Part shown: in pieces, positions 7,367-12,930 of the stretch
Position numbering within the stretch: the first letter of the stretch is position 1
Layout of the letters: each line of letters starts with the position of its first letter
Assembly (NCBI GenBank): GCA_937928015.1
Contig: CALFXA010000257.1
Location: 1 to 12,930 of the forward strand
DNA length: 12,930 nucleotides
Direction of reading: 5' to 3'
From: an uncultured Anaerolineales bacterium
Lineage (GTDB): Bacteria > Chloroflexota > Anaerolineae > Anaerolineales > Villigracilaceae
The notes under the pieces: model-generated
Told to the model about the DNA's origin: nothing
Databases searched by the model: none
What the model saw: the letters and a program-made list of their open reading frames with translations, nothing else
Made by a program: the position numbers and the translations under genes

Positions 7367-7999
7367 ATGACCACCCCTGAAATTGAACTGACCTCTTTTG
7401 CCCAGGCCGCCGCGGACGACCAGATCGAGCGCGCCGCCCAGGCCCTGACCGCCAACGGATTCGGCGTGCTGGTAGCCGCCAACGGCGCAGAAGCCAGCAA
7501 GCTGTTCTTCGACCACCTGCCCGAAGGTGCGCAAATCCATACCGGGGCCTCAGCCACGCTTGAGACGCTTGGCATCACGGAAATCATCGAAAAGTCGGGC
7601 CGCTTCAACGCTGTCCGCCCACAGATTTGGAAGATGGACCGTGCCACCCAGGCCGACGACATGCGCCGCCTCGGCGCTGCTCCCGATTACATGGCGGGCA
7701 GCGTCCACGCGGTGACCGAAGATGGGCACGTGCTCATCGCCTCGCGCAGCGGCAGCCAGCTCGGTCCGTACGTATTCGGCGCAGGCCACGTCATCTGGGT
7801 CGTCGGTGCCCAGAAGATCGTCCGTGATATGGCTGAAGGCATGCGCCGCGTGGAAGAGCACGTCTTCCCCCTGGAAGATGCACGCGCCCTGAAGACTTAC
7901 GGTGTCCACAGCGATATTTCCAAACTGGTGATCTACAACCGCGAGCCTGTCCCAGGCCGCACCACCATCATCCTTGTCAAAGAAGAGTTGGGTTTCTAA
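7367..7999 (+). CDS. LUD-domain protein (LutC/YkgG-like)
   Basis: A 210-residue single LUD-domain protein (DUF162 family). Family features are AQALTANGFGVLVAANGAEA near the N-terminus, IHTGASATLETLGI, then MAGSVHAVTEDGHVLIASRSGSQLGPYVFGAGHVIWVVGAQKIV, which is the glycine-rich core typical of the family. In LutC the domain belongs to the L-lactate oxidation complex LutABC. Here no LutA or LutB partner is present, so lactate use should not be assumed. The start is set by AAGGAG six nt upstream. The gene is first in an operon with an F420-reductase-like gene 47 nt later, under a probable TetR-controlled promoter, which suggests an inducible redox function. The family call is good; the function is unknown. 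Confidence 0.88.
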   Translation: MTTPEIELTSFAQAAADDQIERAAQALTANGFGVLVAANGAEASKLFFDHLPEGAQIHTGASATLETLGITEIIEKSGRFNAVRPQIWKMDRATQADDMRRLGAAPDYMAGSVHAVTEDGHVLIASRSGSQLGPYVFGAGHVIWVVGAQKIVRDMAEGMRRVEEHVFPLEDARALKTYGVHSDISKLVIYNREPVPGRTTIILVKEELGF

Positions 8000-8046
8000 C
8001 CCGCTTCACCTTTCATAAATCAACCTATTCAGAAGGAGAAAATAAA

Positions 8047-8685
8047 ATGAACGTAACCATTATCGGCGCTGGAAATATGGGACGCGGAATCGCCACCCGT
8101 CTGCTGAGCGGCGGTCACAGCGTGACCCTGATCGACCAGAACGAGGCACAAGCCACCGAGCTGGCCAAGCAGTTGCAGGCTTCCGCCAAGGGCGGAGCAA
8201 CCATCGCCACCGCCCCTTCGGGCAGCGCGCTCAAGGACGAGGTTGTGGTGCTGGCCGTGTACTATCCCGTCGTGGCCGCCGTCATCGAGCAGTACGGCAA
8301 GCAGTTCGACGGCAAGGTGGTGGTCGACATCACCAACACCCTGAACGACACCTTCACCGAGCCGCGCTTCGACAACACCTCGGGTGCGGAGGAGATCGCC
8401 AAACTCCTGCCGAACTCGAAGGTGGTCAAAGCCTTCAACACCACCTTTGCGGGGACCCTCGTCAGCGGACAGGTGGCGGGGCAGCCGCTGGATGTGCTGA
8501 TCGCGGGTGACGACTCGGCCGCCAAGGCCCTGGTCGCGGACCTGGCGCAGGCAGGCGGCATGCGTCCCGTGGACGTGGGTCCGCTGCGCCGCGCCCGCCA
8601 ATTGGAAGGCGTGGGTTTCCTGCACATCACCTTGCAGGGCGCGCTCGGCACCAACTGGGGTAGCGCGGTCAAATTCATCAGCTAA
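8047..8685 (+). CDS. NADPH-dependent F420 reductase-like NAD(P)-binding protein
   Basis: A 212-residue Rossmann-fold protein opening MNVTIIGAGNMGRGIATRL, with GAGNMG (residues 7-12) as dinucleotide-binding loop. Central segments KDEVVVLAVYYPVV, VVVDITNTLND and LPNSKVVKAFNTTFAGTLVSG match the F420-dependent NADP oxidoreductase (Fno) and pyrroline-5-carboxylate reductase-like group. The C-terminal GPLRRARQLEGVGFLHITLQGALGTNWGSAVK is typical of the bacterial members. Archaeal Fno moves hydride between F420H2 and NADP+. Many bacterial relatives have unknown substrates, so F420 use here is unproven. It has an excellent AAGGAGA site and follows the LUD gene by 47 nt, almost certainly in the same transcript. 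Confidence 0.88.
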   Translation: MNVTIIGAGNMGRGIATRLLSGGHSVTLIDQNEAQATELAKQLQASAKGGATIATAPSGSALKDEVVVLAVYYPVVAAVIEQYGKQFDGKVVVDITNTLNDTFTEPRFDNTSGAEEIAKLLPNSKVVKAFNTTFAGTLVSGQVAGQPLDVLIAGDDSAAKALVADLAQAGGMRPVDVGPLRRARQLEGVGFLHITLQGALGTNWGSAVKFIS

Positions 8686-8709
8686 CCCAGGTAGTGACTT
8701 CTTGATTTC

Positions 8710-8775
8710 TTAACGCAAAATCGCCAAGACGCCGGGATACAATATTTTCTTCACGGCTCTGCACCTTTGTGTTAA
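8710..8775. repeat. Possible degenerate dispersed repeat with terminal inverted ends
   Basis: The segment starts TTAACGCAAA (8710-8719) and ends TTTGTGTTAA (8766-8775), inverted repeats matching at nine of ten positions. The left half contains CGCCAAGACGC, resembling the short AACGCAAAG/ACGCCAAGACGC-type intergenic repeats I recall from Chloroflexota and other genomes. No second copy is in the window, so repeat status rests on recollection. The rest of the 8686-8805 gap shows nothing else. Confidence 0.4.
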
Positions 8776-8805
8776 ATCAGTCAACATCGACTTGCGTGCA
8801 ATAAA

Positions 8806-8832
8806 ACAGCCCCCGTTTGTGACGGGGGCTGT
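8806..8832. terminator. Terminator between the F420-reductase-like gene and the exonuclease-WYL gene
   Basis: Perfect 11-bp stem ACAGCCCCCGT / ACGGGGGCTGT with a 5-nt loop. The minus-strand tail is TTTATTGC and serves the exonuclease-WYL gene. The plus-strand tail CGTTCTTC is weaker, but the hairpin may stop both convergent genes. Confidence 0.88.
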
Positions 8833-8848
8833 CGTTCTTCATGCAGAC

Positions 8849-9652
8849 TTACTTCTCCACTTTTACGTCGATGATACGGTCGAGGCGGAAACTGCGCTCG
8901 GCGTTGCGCAGGTGACAATATCCCATCAGGTAGATGTAATCGGCCAGGCCCATCACCTGTTTGGGCGTGACCCAGCGCTCCGAGCGCTCGCCGTCGCCGT
9001 CCACGTAGGTGATGTGGATGCGGTGTCCGCTGTAGATGGCTTCGCCCAATTCGGTCGGCAGTTGGATGCCGTCATTCGGCCAGACGGGCGAGTTATAGAT
9101 GCCGATGTACTCGTCCAGCGGACGGTTCTCGGGTTTGAGCGCATCCATCATCTGGAAGAAGATAGCCCGCAGGGTCATGGCGTCGGCAAGGGCGCGATGT
9201 TCCTTCTCCTGCTTGACGTGCAGCGCATCGGCGATGGAGGCCAGGGTGTTCGACGGAAACTCGAACCAGGTCCGCGCGAGGTGCAGGGTGTCCACCAGGT
9301 TGGGGATCTGGACCTCCCGCCCGAGGCGGCGGAACTCGTTATCAAGGAATTGCAGGTCGAACTGGGCATTGTGACAGACCACCACCGCGTCCCGCAGGTG
9401 AGACTCCACCGACTCCGCCACCGCGGGGAACAGGGGCGCGGTGACCAGCTCACGGTCCGAGAGGCCGTTGGTGCTGGCGGCCCCGAAGGACAATTCCCGC
9501 TCGGGGTTGACCAACGTCTGATAGGTGGACTTGATCCGCCGCCCTTCGGTCAGGACGATCCCCACCTCACAGATACGGTCTCCAAACCAGGGCGAAAGGC
9601 CCGTCTTTTCCAGGTCGAAAAAGGCAAAGCGCGCATTGGCGAGATCAAACAT
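8849..9652 (-). CDS. DEDDh 3'-5' exonuclease fused to a WYL domain
   Basis: A 267-residue two-domain protein. Residues 1 to about 175 are a DnaQ-type exonuclease. ExoI is DLEKTG (Asp13, Glu15), ExoII is HNAQFD (Asp99) and ExoIII is HRALAD (His152, Asp157), so the catalytic set is complete. The first Thr of the usual DxETTG is replaced by Lys. Residues about 200-267 resemble a WYL domain: EAIYSGHRIHITYVDGDG, then WVTPKQVMGL, a DYIYLMGYCHLRN core and RSFRLDRIIDV. WYL domains are usually ligand-sensing parts of regulators, some tied to DNA damage or phage defence. Here the domain may regulate the nuclease or recognise a nucleic acid end; this is inferred. No ribosome site is visible, and a -10 box six nt before the ATG predicts a leaderless mRNA. 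Confidence 0.88.
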   Translation of the reverse strand: MFDLANARFAFFDLEKTGLSPWFGDRICEVGIVLTEGRRIKSTYQTLVNPERELSFGAASTNGLSDRELVTAPLFPAVAESVESHLRDAVVVCHNAQFDLQFLDNEFRRLGREVQIPNLVDTLHLARTWFEFPSNTLASIADALHVKQEKEHRALADAMTLRAIFFQMMDALKPENRPLDEYIGIYNSPVWPNDGIQLPTELGEAIYSGHRIHITYVDGDGERSERWVTPKQVMGLADYIYLMGYCHLRNAERSFRLDRIIDVKVEK

Positions 9653-9658
9653 GCGGCG

Positions 9659-9687
9659 ATGTTACCCCGTTTTTCGACGGAGGGCAA
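9659..9687 (-). promoter_or_regulatory. Predicted leaderless promoter of the exonuclease-WYL gene
   Basis: Minus strand: TTGCCC (9682-9687), a 17-nt spacer and TAACAT (9659-9664), each matching consensus at four of six positions. The predicted start, seven nt after the -10 box, is the A of the ATG at 9652. The upstream terminator ends at about 9691, so the promoter must lie in this short interval. Confidence 0.55.
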
Positions 9688-9690
9688 CCG

Positions 9691-9722
9691 CAAAGAAAAA
9701 TCCGCCAGGTGTCTGGCGGATT
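9691..9722 (-). terminator. Terminator of the small membrane protein gene
   Basis: Minus strand: 10-bp stem AATCCGCCAG / CTGGCGGATT with an ACAC loop (9699-9722), followed by TTTCTTTG. It is strong and isolates the membrane protein gene from the exonuclease-WYL gene. Confidence 0.85.
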
Positions 9723-9724
9723 AA

Positions 9725-9771
9725 TTCGTCCTGAGCGGAGCCGCATGTTTTTCGCGGCGTAGTCGAAGGAC
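9725..9771. repeat. REP-like dispersed hairpin repeat
   Basis: TTCGTCCTGAGCGGAGCCGC is followed by a 9-nt spacer and GCGGCGTAGTCGAAGGAC. The ends pair as GTCCT/AGGAC and GCCGC/GCGGC. The CCTGAGCGnAG...GTCGAAGGA pattern is one I recognise as a very common intergenic repeat in Chloroflexota and several other phyla. Only one copy lies in this window. Confidence 0.6.
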
Positions 9772-9786
9772 AGATTATGACCAATC

Positions 9787-10188
9787 TTATCTCAGCAGCA
9801 GTCCGACCTTATCGGGATGGGTCGGGTTGGACATATCCACCATGACGGGTACCACGGCCCCGACCTGAATCTGCGAGAGGCGGATCATCGGGATGGTAGC
9901 CACCTTCTGGACCTGATACGGGGCCAGGTTCCCCACGCGGATTTCCAGCAGCATGCTGACGCGCGGATTGTTATTGATGAACATGCCCGTATCCTGCAAA
10001 GCCAGCACGGTGGCTTCTCCCTGCGTGCCGACGGACATGAGTTCCTGTGCGCGCTTCTGGTTGTTGCGCATGAGGATGAAGGGCACGGCAATGGAAGCGG
10101 CCACGATCACGAACGTACACAACAGTGAAATCACGACCAGGACAACCGTAAGAATCATGCTCGAACCGAATAAGAAATTGGGATTCAT
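9787..10188 (-). CDS. Small single-pass membrane protein of unknown function
   Basis: A 133-residue protein. Residues about 10-41 form one long hydrophobic segment (SMILTVVLVVISLLCTFVIVAASIAVPFIL), followed by a basic MRNNQKRAQ stretch, so the remainder is probably cytoplasmic. The soluble part (about 48-133) looks like a small beta-rich domain: GTQGEATVLALQDTGMFINNNP, then MLLEIRV, then VGAVVPVMVDMSNPTHPDKVGL. This recalls DUF3592-type or NfeD-like modules, but I do not recognise it firmly. The start at 10188 is chosen because GAGGAG lies 7 nt upstream. The longer in-frame start at 10215 lies upstream of the predicted transcription start. It stands alone, with its own promoter and terminator. 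Confidence 0.8.
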   Translation of the reverse strand: MNPNFLFGSSMILTVVLVVISLLCTFVIVAASIAVPFILMRNNQKRAQELMSVGTQGEATVLALQDTGMFINNNPRVSMLLEIRVGNLAPYQVQKVATIPMIRLSQIQVGAVVPVMVDMSNPTHPDKVGLLLR

Positions 10189-10217
10189 GAAAAGCTCCTC
10201 GTTTGGCGAATACACAC

Positions 10218-10245
10218 AGTATAAGGATTCCCCCGCATCTGTCAG
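10218..10245 (-). promoter_or_regulatory. Promoter of the small membrane protein gene
   Basis: Minus strand: CTGACA (10240-10245), a 16-nt spacer and TATACT (10218-10223), five of six matches in each box. The predicted start near 10211 gives a 22-nt leader holding the ribosome site, and rules against the ATG at 10215. Confidence 0.65.
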
Positions 10246-10266
10246 TAGTGCATTGTTCTTATCGCG

Positions 10267-10692
10267 TCACCAGCCGAACTCGTCGAAGCAGACACCGCTG
10301 GCATGGTTTTCGAGGGCACGCTTCACATAAGGGATGAGGTTTTCGGGCAGCGCGTCGAGCGGAGTCCAGCGCAGTTCGTCGCACTTGTCGGGCTCGGCGT
10401 TGACGGGTTCGCCCTCCCAGGCATGGACGTGGACAAAGAAGTCGATGCGCTCCTCGCCTTCGTTGCGATGCATCACACTGGAGAAGGTCAACGCCGCGAG
10501 GTCGATTTCCACCCCAACCTCCTCCCGCGCCTCACGGACGGCGGCCGCCAGGACCGTCTCGCCGCCATCCAGATGCCCGGCCGGGACACTGTACCAGCCG
10601 TCGCGGTAACCCGTGTTGAAGCGGCGCAGCAACAGAACCTTGTCGCCGCGAAAGAAGAAAAGATGGACAGTGGTTGGAAATTTTGCGCGCAT
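10267..10692 (-). CDS. Nudix hydrolase
   Basis: A 141-residue Nudix-fold pyrophosphohydrolase, which cleaves a nucleoside diphosphate linked to some group X in a metal-dependent way. The Nudix box GX5EX7REXXEEXG is complete at residues 39-60, from Gly39 and Glu45 to REAREEVG with Glu57/Glu58 as metal ligands. The length and simple architecture fit the general housecleaning members (MutT-like). The C-terminal part has CDELRWTPLDALPENLIPYV, common in that group. The substrate cannot be predicted. There is no ribosome site before the ATG: a perfect TATAAT ends six nt upstream, so the message should be leaderless. The gene is separated from its upstream neighbour by a terminator. Confidence 0.93.
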   Translation of the reverse strand: MRAKFPTTVHLFFFRGDKVLLLRRFNTGYRDGWYSVPAGHLDGGETVLAAAVREAREEVGVEIDLAALTFSSVMHRNEGEERIDFFVHVHAWEGEPVNAEPDKCDELRWTPLDALPENLIPYVKRALENHASGVCFDEFGW

Positions 10693-10698
10693 GTTTTG

Positions 10699-10704
10699 AT
10701 TATA
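10699..10704 (-). promoter_or_regulatory. -10 box of the leaderless Nudix gene
   Basis: Minus strand: perfect TATAAT, then CAAAAC, then ATG. The predicted start coincides with the A of the start codon. No recognisable -35 box: that position falls within the arm of the upstream terminator hairpin. Confidence 0.6.
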
Positions 10705-10709
10705 AGCGC

Positions 10710-10741
10710 AAAAAAATCGGCTCCCACGCGGGGAGCCGATT
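10710..10741 (-). terminator. Terminator of the baeRF-like gene
   Basis: Minus strand: 11-bp stem AATCGGCTCCC / GGGAGCCGATT with a 5-nt loop (10715-10741), followed by a T-run that includes the end of the arm, seven T in all (10710-10716). It ends five nt before the -10 box of the Nudix gene. Confidence 0.92.
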
Positions 10742-10748
10742 GTCTATT

Positions 10749-11153
10749 CTATTGTTTGAACACTTTGCGGACTTTGGCGGCGATCTGCCGCTCGGTCATG
10801 CGATCTGCGGTCTCGACCGCTACGATGGGCGGGGCGGTCTTCTGGCGGGTGAGCCTCCGTTCCAATTCCAGTTTGGCCTCACCGGGGCCGAAGATGAACA
10901 CGGAAGCCGCGTCGCGCAGGGAGGTGCTAATAGTCTCATAGTATTGGTTGAGTTTTTCGAGGAACTGCCTGTCCTTTCGATCTTCGGCGGGCAGGGGCTG
11001 CGTTCCGTTGGGATTCTTGGAGCGCACCTTCCTGTCCGTTTGAACGCGTTTGCTTGCCCCCGATACCAGCCGCCTGATCTGCTCCCCCTTTTCGTCGAGG
11101 ATGACCATCACTGCCTGCTTGCGGTCGATCCAGATACCAATATGGTTTGCCAT
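10749..11153 (-). CDS. Small baeRF-family (eRF1-like) protein
   Basis: A 134-residue protein beginning MANHIGIWIDRKQAVMVIL and ending near VFIFGPGEAKLELERRL (GPGEAK at 89-94) and IVAVETADRMTERQIAAKVRKVF. The WID(H/R)(R/K)xA start, the central GPGxAK motif and the terminal 'VETADxMT' segment match the short bacterial proteins placed with the bacterial-archaeal eRF1 (baeRF) families, often annotated as translational machinery proteins. These resemble the eRF1 C-terminal region and are thought to touch the ribosome, but their role is not settled. No GGQ-type peptide-release motif is visible. The start at 11153 has AAAGGAG 7 nt upstream. The longer start at 11189 lies upstream of the predicted transcription start. 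It is monocistronic. Confidence 0.8.
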   Translation of the reverse strand: MANHIGIWIDRKQAVMVILDEKGEQIRRLVSGASKRVQTDRKVRSKNPNGTQPLPAEDRKDRQFLEKLNQYYETISTSLRDAASVFIFGPGEAKLELERRLTRQKTAPPIVAVETADRMTERQIAAKVRKVFKQ

Positions 11154-11191
11154 GGTTTCTCCTTTCTGGAATGGCTGCAGCTTGCACATTC

Positions 11192-11221
11192 AGTATACCG
11201 AGTCCATGACCAGAATTTCAA
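11192..11221 (-). promoter_or_regulatory. Promoter of the baeRF-like gene
   Basis: Minus strand: TTGAAA (11216-11221), an 18-nt spacer and TATACT (11192-11197), five of six matches in each box. Predicted start near 11185 and a 32-nt leader before the ATG at 11153. Confidence 0.65.
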
Positions 11222-11316
11222 TGGCAAAAAGGCAAGACTAAACAAACTGTTATGCTGCTCTCATCCGCAGTCCAAAAACGGGACGGAATCCGCATTTTCG
11301 CGTTGACTAAACGAAA

Positions 11317-11349
11317 TCCCGCCCGCGAAAGATTAATTTCGGGGCGGGA
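11317..11349 (-). terminator. Terminator of the adenosine deaminase-family gene
   Basis: Arms TCCCGCCCGCGAAA (11317-11330) and TTTCGGGGCGGGA (11337-11349) pair over 13 bp with one bulged G and a GATTAA loop. The minus-strand tail is TTTCGTTTAG, only moderately T-rich. The rest of the gap from 11222 to 11316 shows nothing I can name. Confidence 0.75.
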
Positions 11350-11383
11350 AATTTTGGAGAAACTGTGATTTTTTTACGCAGAA

Positions 11384-12427
11384 TCAGGCCGCAAAGTACT
11401 TGTCCCAGATGCGCTGCTTCTGCGCCTCGGGGATGAACGAGGCCTCGAAGGCGGTGCGATTGCAGGCGGCGATCTCGTCCATGCTCATGCCAAGCACCTC
11501 GTGCGCGATGCGGTACTCGTTGTTGACATTGGTCTCCAGCACCTCGGGGTCATCCGAGTTGATCGTGACGCGCACACCCAGGTCGAATAATTGTTTGAGC
11601 GGATGCTCTTCGATGGTCGGCACGGCATTGGTCAGGTAGTTGCTCCACGGGTTGACCTCGAGCGTGATTCCGTTTTCCCTGACCAGGTCCACGGCGCGCA
11701 TGTCCTCGATGATGTGGATTCCATGCCCGATGCGGTCGGGCTGGACGGTCTGGATCGTGTCCACCACATAACGGGCGGGCGTGTCCTCGCCCGAATGGAT
11801 CGTGACCTTCAAGCCTGCATCCCGCGCCTTGAGGATCGGTTTGGCGAAATCCTTGATCGGATATTGGGTCTCGCTGTCGGCCAGGTCCACGGCGACGAAA
11901 TGTTCGCGGTGACGGATGGCCCAGTCCACGGTGCGGACGCACGAGTCCACGCCCATGCCGCGCGAGGTGATGACGATGTAGCCGATGGCCATGTCGAACT
12001 CGCGCTCGGCGCGTTCCCTGGCGCGCAACAGTCCGTCGAGACAGGCATCCCAATCCAGGTTATGACCGTGAAAGGCCCAATCGGGCGAGAAGCGCACCTC
12101 GAAGAGTTTGATGTTCTGGGCGGCGGCATCCTCGAATAATTCCCAGGCGATGCGCTCCACCACTTCAGGTGCGGTGATGCTTTTCTGGAAGATGCCGAAG
12201 GCCTCCAGCACCGTGTCCAGATTCTGCATCTGGTCATAGACCTTGACATGCTTGTCCAGTTCGGCGGCATCGTAGGTCGGCAGGCTCAGGCCGTACTGCT
12301 GTGCCACGTCGATGATGGTCCGGGTGCGGATGGCGCCTTCGAGGTGGATGTGCAGTTCGGTTTTGGGGAGGTCGTTATAGCGCGGGTCAAAGTTTTTCAT
12401 GGGAACCTGCCGTGAAAAGATTTGCAT
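11384..12427 (-). CDS. Adenosine deaminase family protein
   Basis: Metal-dependent deaminase of the amidohydrolase superfamily, most likely adenosine to inosine in purine salvage. From 12427 it has 347 residues. The zinc site motif HIHLEG is at residues 26-31. IHSGED supplies a metal His and the catalytic Glu (the usual form is HAGE), DRIGHG holds the next conserved His, and NSDDPEV holds the paired aspartates. NPWSNYLTNAV matches the conserved loop before them. Adenine deaminase or 6-aminodeoxyfutalosine deaminase activity cannot be excluded. Start choice: 12427 has GGAG 7 nt upstream. 12400 (MKNFDPRYNDLPK) also suits the family and would follow a possible TAAAAT -10 box at 12429-12434. The frame is open to 12475. 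It is divergent from the VOC gene. Confidence 0.88.
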   Translation of the reverse strand: MQIFSRQVPMKNFDPRYNDLPKTELHIHLEGAIRTRTIIDVAQQYGLSLPTYDAAELDKHVKVYDQMQNLDTVLEAFGIFQKSITAPEVVERIAWELFEDAAAQNIKLFEVRFSPDWAFHGHNLDWDACLDGLLRARERAEREFDMAIGYIVITSRGMGVDSCVRTVDWAIRHREHFVAVDLADSETQYPIKDFAKPILKARDAGLKVTIHSGEDTPARYVVDTIQTVQPDRIGHGIHIIEDMRAVDLVRENGITLEVNPWSNYLTNAVPTIEEHPLKQLFDLGVRVTINSDDPEVLETNVNNEYRIAHEVLGMSMDEIAACNRTAFEASFIPEAQKQRIWDKYFAA

Positions 12428-12528
12428 TATTTTACTCCCAAGACGCATGGGTGCTGGAAACCTACCCATCTTCAAGACAACACTACCTGGTTTCTGTCGC
12501 TTATCCTACAAATGTCGCGCTTTGATGG

Positions 12529-12557
12529 TTGACGATGGGACACAAAAAATGTAAATT
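12529..12557 (+). promoter_or_regulatory. Promoter of the VOC gene
   Basis: TTGACG (12529-12534), a 17-nt spacer and TAAATT (12552-12557). Predicted start near 12564 leaves a leader of about 40 nt that holds an AAAGG ribosome site. Confidence 0.55.
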
Positions 12558-12603
12558 TCACACCAGCCATGTTGTCCATGATGTACCCCGAAAGGCTTTA
12601 GAA

Positions 12604-12921
12604 ATGTCCACTCAAAAACAAATGCAAGTTCAAACTGAATTTTCCATCCATCCCGAGACCCGCATCGGCCATGTCGCGTTGAGCGTAGCCAGCCTCGATA
12701 ACGAGATCGCCTTTTATCAGCAGGCGCTCGGCTTCGTATTGCGCCACCGCGAGGGGAATATCGCCACGCTCGGCTCGGAGCAGACCGGGATTCTGCGTCT
12801 GGTCGAGCAACCTGGGTATCGCCGCTATCGCCGCGTGACAGGACTGTATCACTTTGCCACGCTGTTCCCCAACCAGCGCGAACTGGCGCGCGCCATCGCC
12901 CGTCTGTTCGTCTTGAAATAG
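12604..12921 (+). pseudogene. VOC (glyoxalase/bleomycin-resistance/dioxygenase-fold) gene with an in-frame TAG, continuing past the window
   Basis: The frame gives 105 residues starting MSTQKQMQVQTEF, with AAAGG 8 nt before the ATG. Residues from about 20 on are the first half of a VOC domain of the CatE-like ring-cleaving dioxygenase type. RIGHVALSVASLDNEIAFYQQALGF carries a metal His, and LYHFATLFPNQRELARAIARLF opens the second module. The TAG at 12919-12921 falls where homologues, as I remember them, continue in the style of LKYPNAPTDH. The bases after it in the same frame read Pro-Asn-Ala, so a TAC (Tyr) to TAG change would explain it. It may be a real nonsense mutation, a sequencing error or a natural short protein. 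The second half of the domain lies beyond the window edge. Confidence 0.6.
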
Positions 12922-12930
12922 CCCAACGCG

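Noticed and set aside
8792..9724. 310-codon open frame on the plus strand
   Set aside because: Antisense to the exonuclease-WYL gene, spans a terminator, and its translation shows no family features.
11222..11316. Repeated TTTAGTC and GCGGAT words upstream of the baeRF-like gene
   Set aside because: Too short and irregular to support an element or regulatory site.

Overview
The window reads as a stretch of core chromosome from a Gram-positive-like or Chloroflexota bacterium. Protein flavour, moderately high GC and the abundant small dispersed hairpin repeats point most to the Anaerolineae. That placement is inferred from remembered protein resemblance, not from a search. No phage, transposase, CRISPR array, tRNA or rRNA is visible. 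Coding density is high and almost every gene end carries a strong intrinsic terminator.

Layout. (1) 1-1825, minus strand: a PIN-TRAM membrane protein (YacL type) followed 36 nt later by the 5' part of cysS. (2) 1960-3721, plus strand: moaA and a HAD phosphatase, closed by a perfect 12-bp terminator. The moaA and yacL promoters diverge from the 1826-1959 gap. (3) 3738-5087, plus strand: an ACT-domain malic enzyme. It converges on a minus-strand class I aminotransferase (5147-6403), with one bidirectional hairpin between them. (4) 6404-6606: the aminotransferase leader. It encodes a 17-residue peptide with three consecutive Leu codons, a potential antiterminator and a terminator, so it is a textbook-like transcription attenuator. 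(5) 6607-8685: a tetR-type regulator divergent from a LUD-domain protein and an F420-reductase-like NAD(P)-binding protein. Two matching 14-bp palindromes lie between them. (6) 8806-11383, minus strand: a DEDDh exonuclease-WYL fusion, a small membrane protein, a Nudix hydrolase and a small baeRF (eRF1-like) protein. Each appears to be its own transcription unit, with its own promoter and terminator. (7) An adenosine-deaminase-family enzyme on the minus strand, divergent from a VOC (glyoxalase-fold) gene that is interrupted by an in-frame TAG near the window edge.

Two themes stand out. First, gene expression: several starts lie exactly six bases downstream of a -10 box, which predicts leaderless mRNAs (exonuclease-WYL, Nudix, and the attenuator peptide itself). 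moaA would have a leader of only about 5 nt. Second, regulation: the aminotransferase appears to be controlled by leucine supply through leader-peptide attenuation, and the LUD/F420-like pair appears to be controlled by the adjacent TetR protein. Most other genes are housekeeping: translation, molybdenum cofactor, central carbon and purine salvage. No stretch longer than 300 bases lacks a gene.
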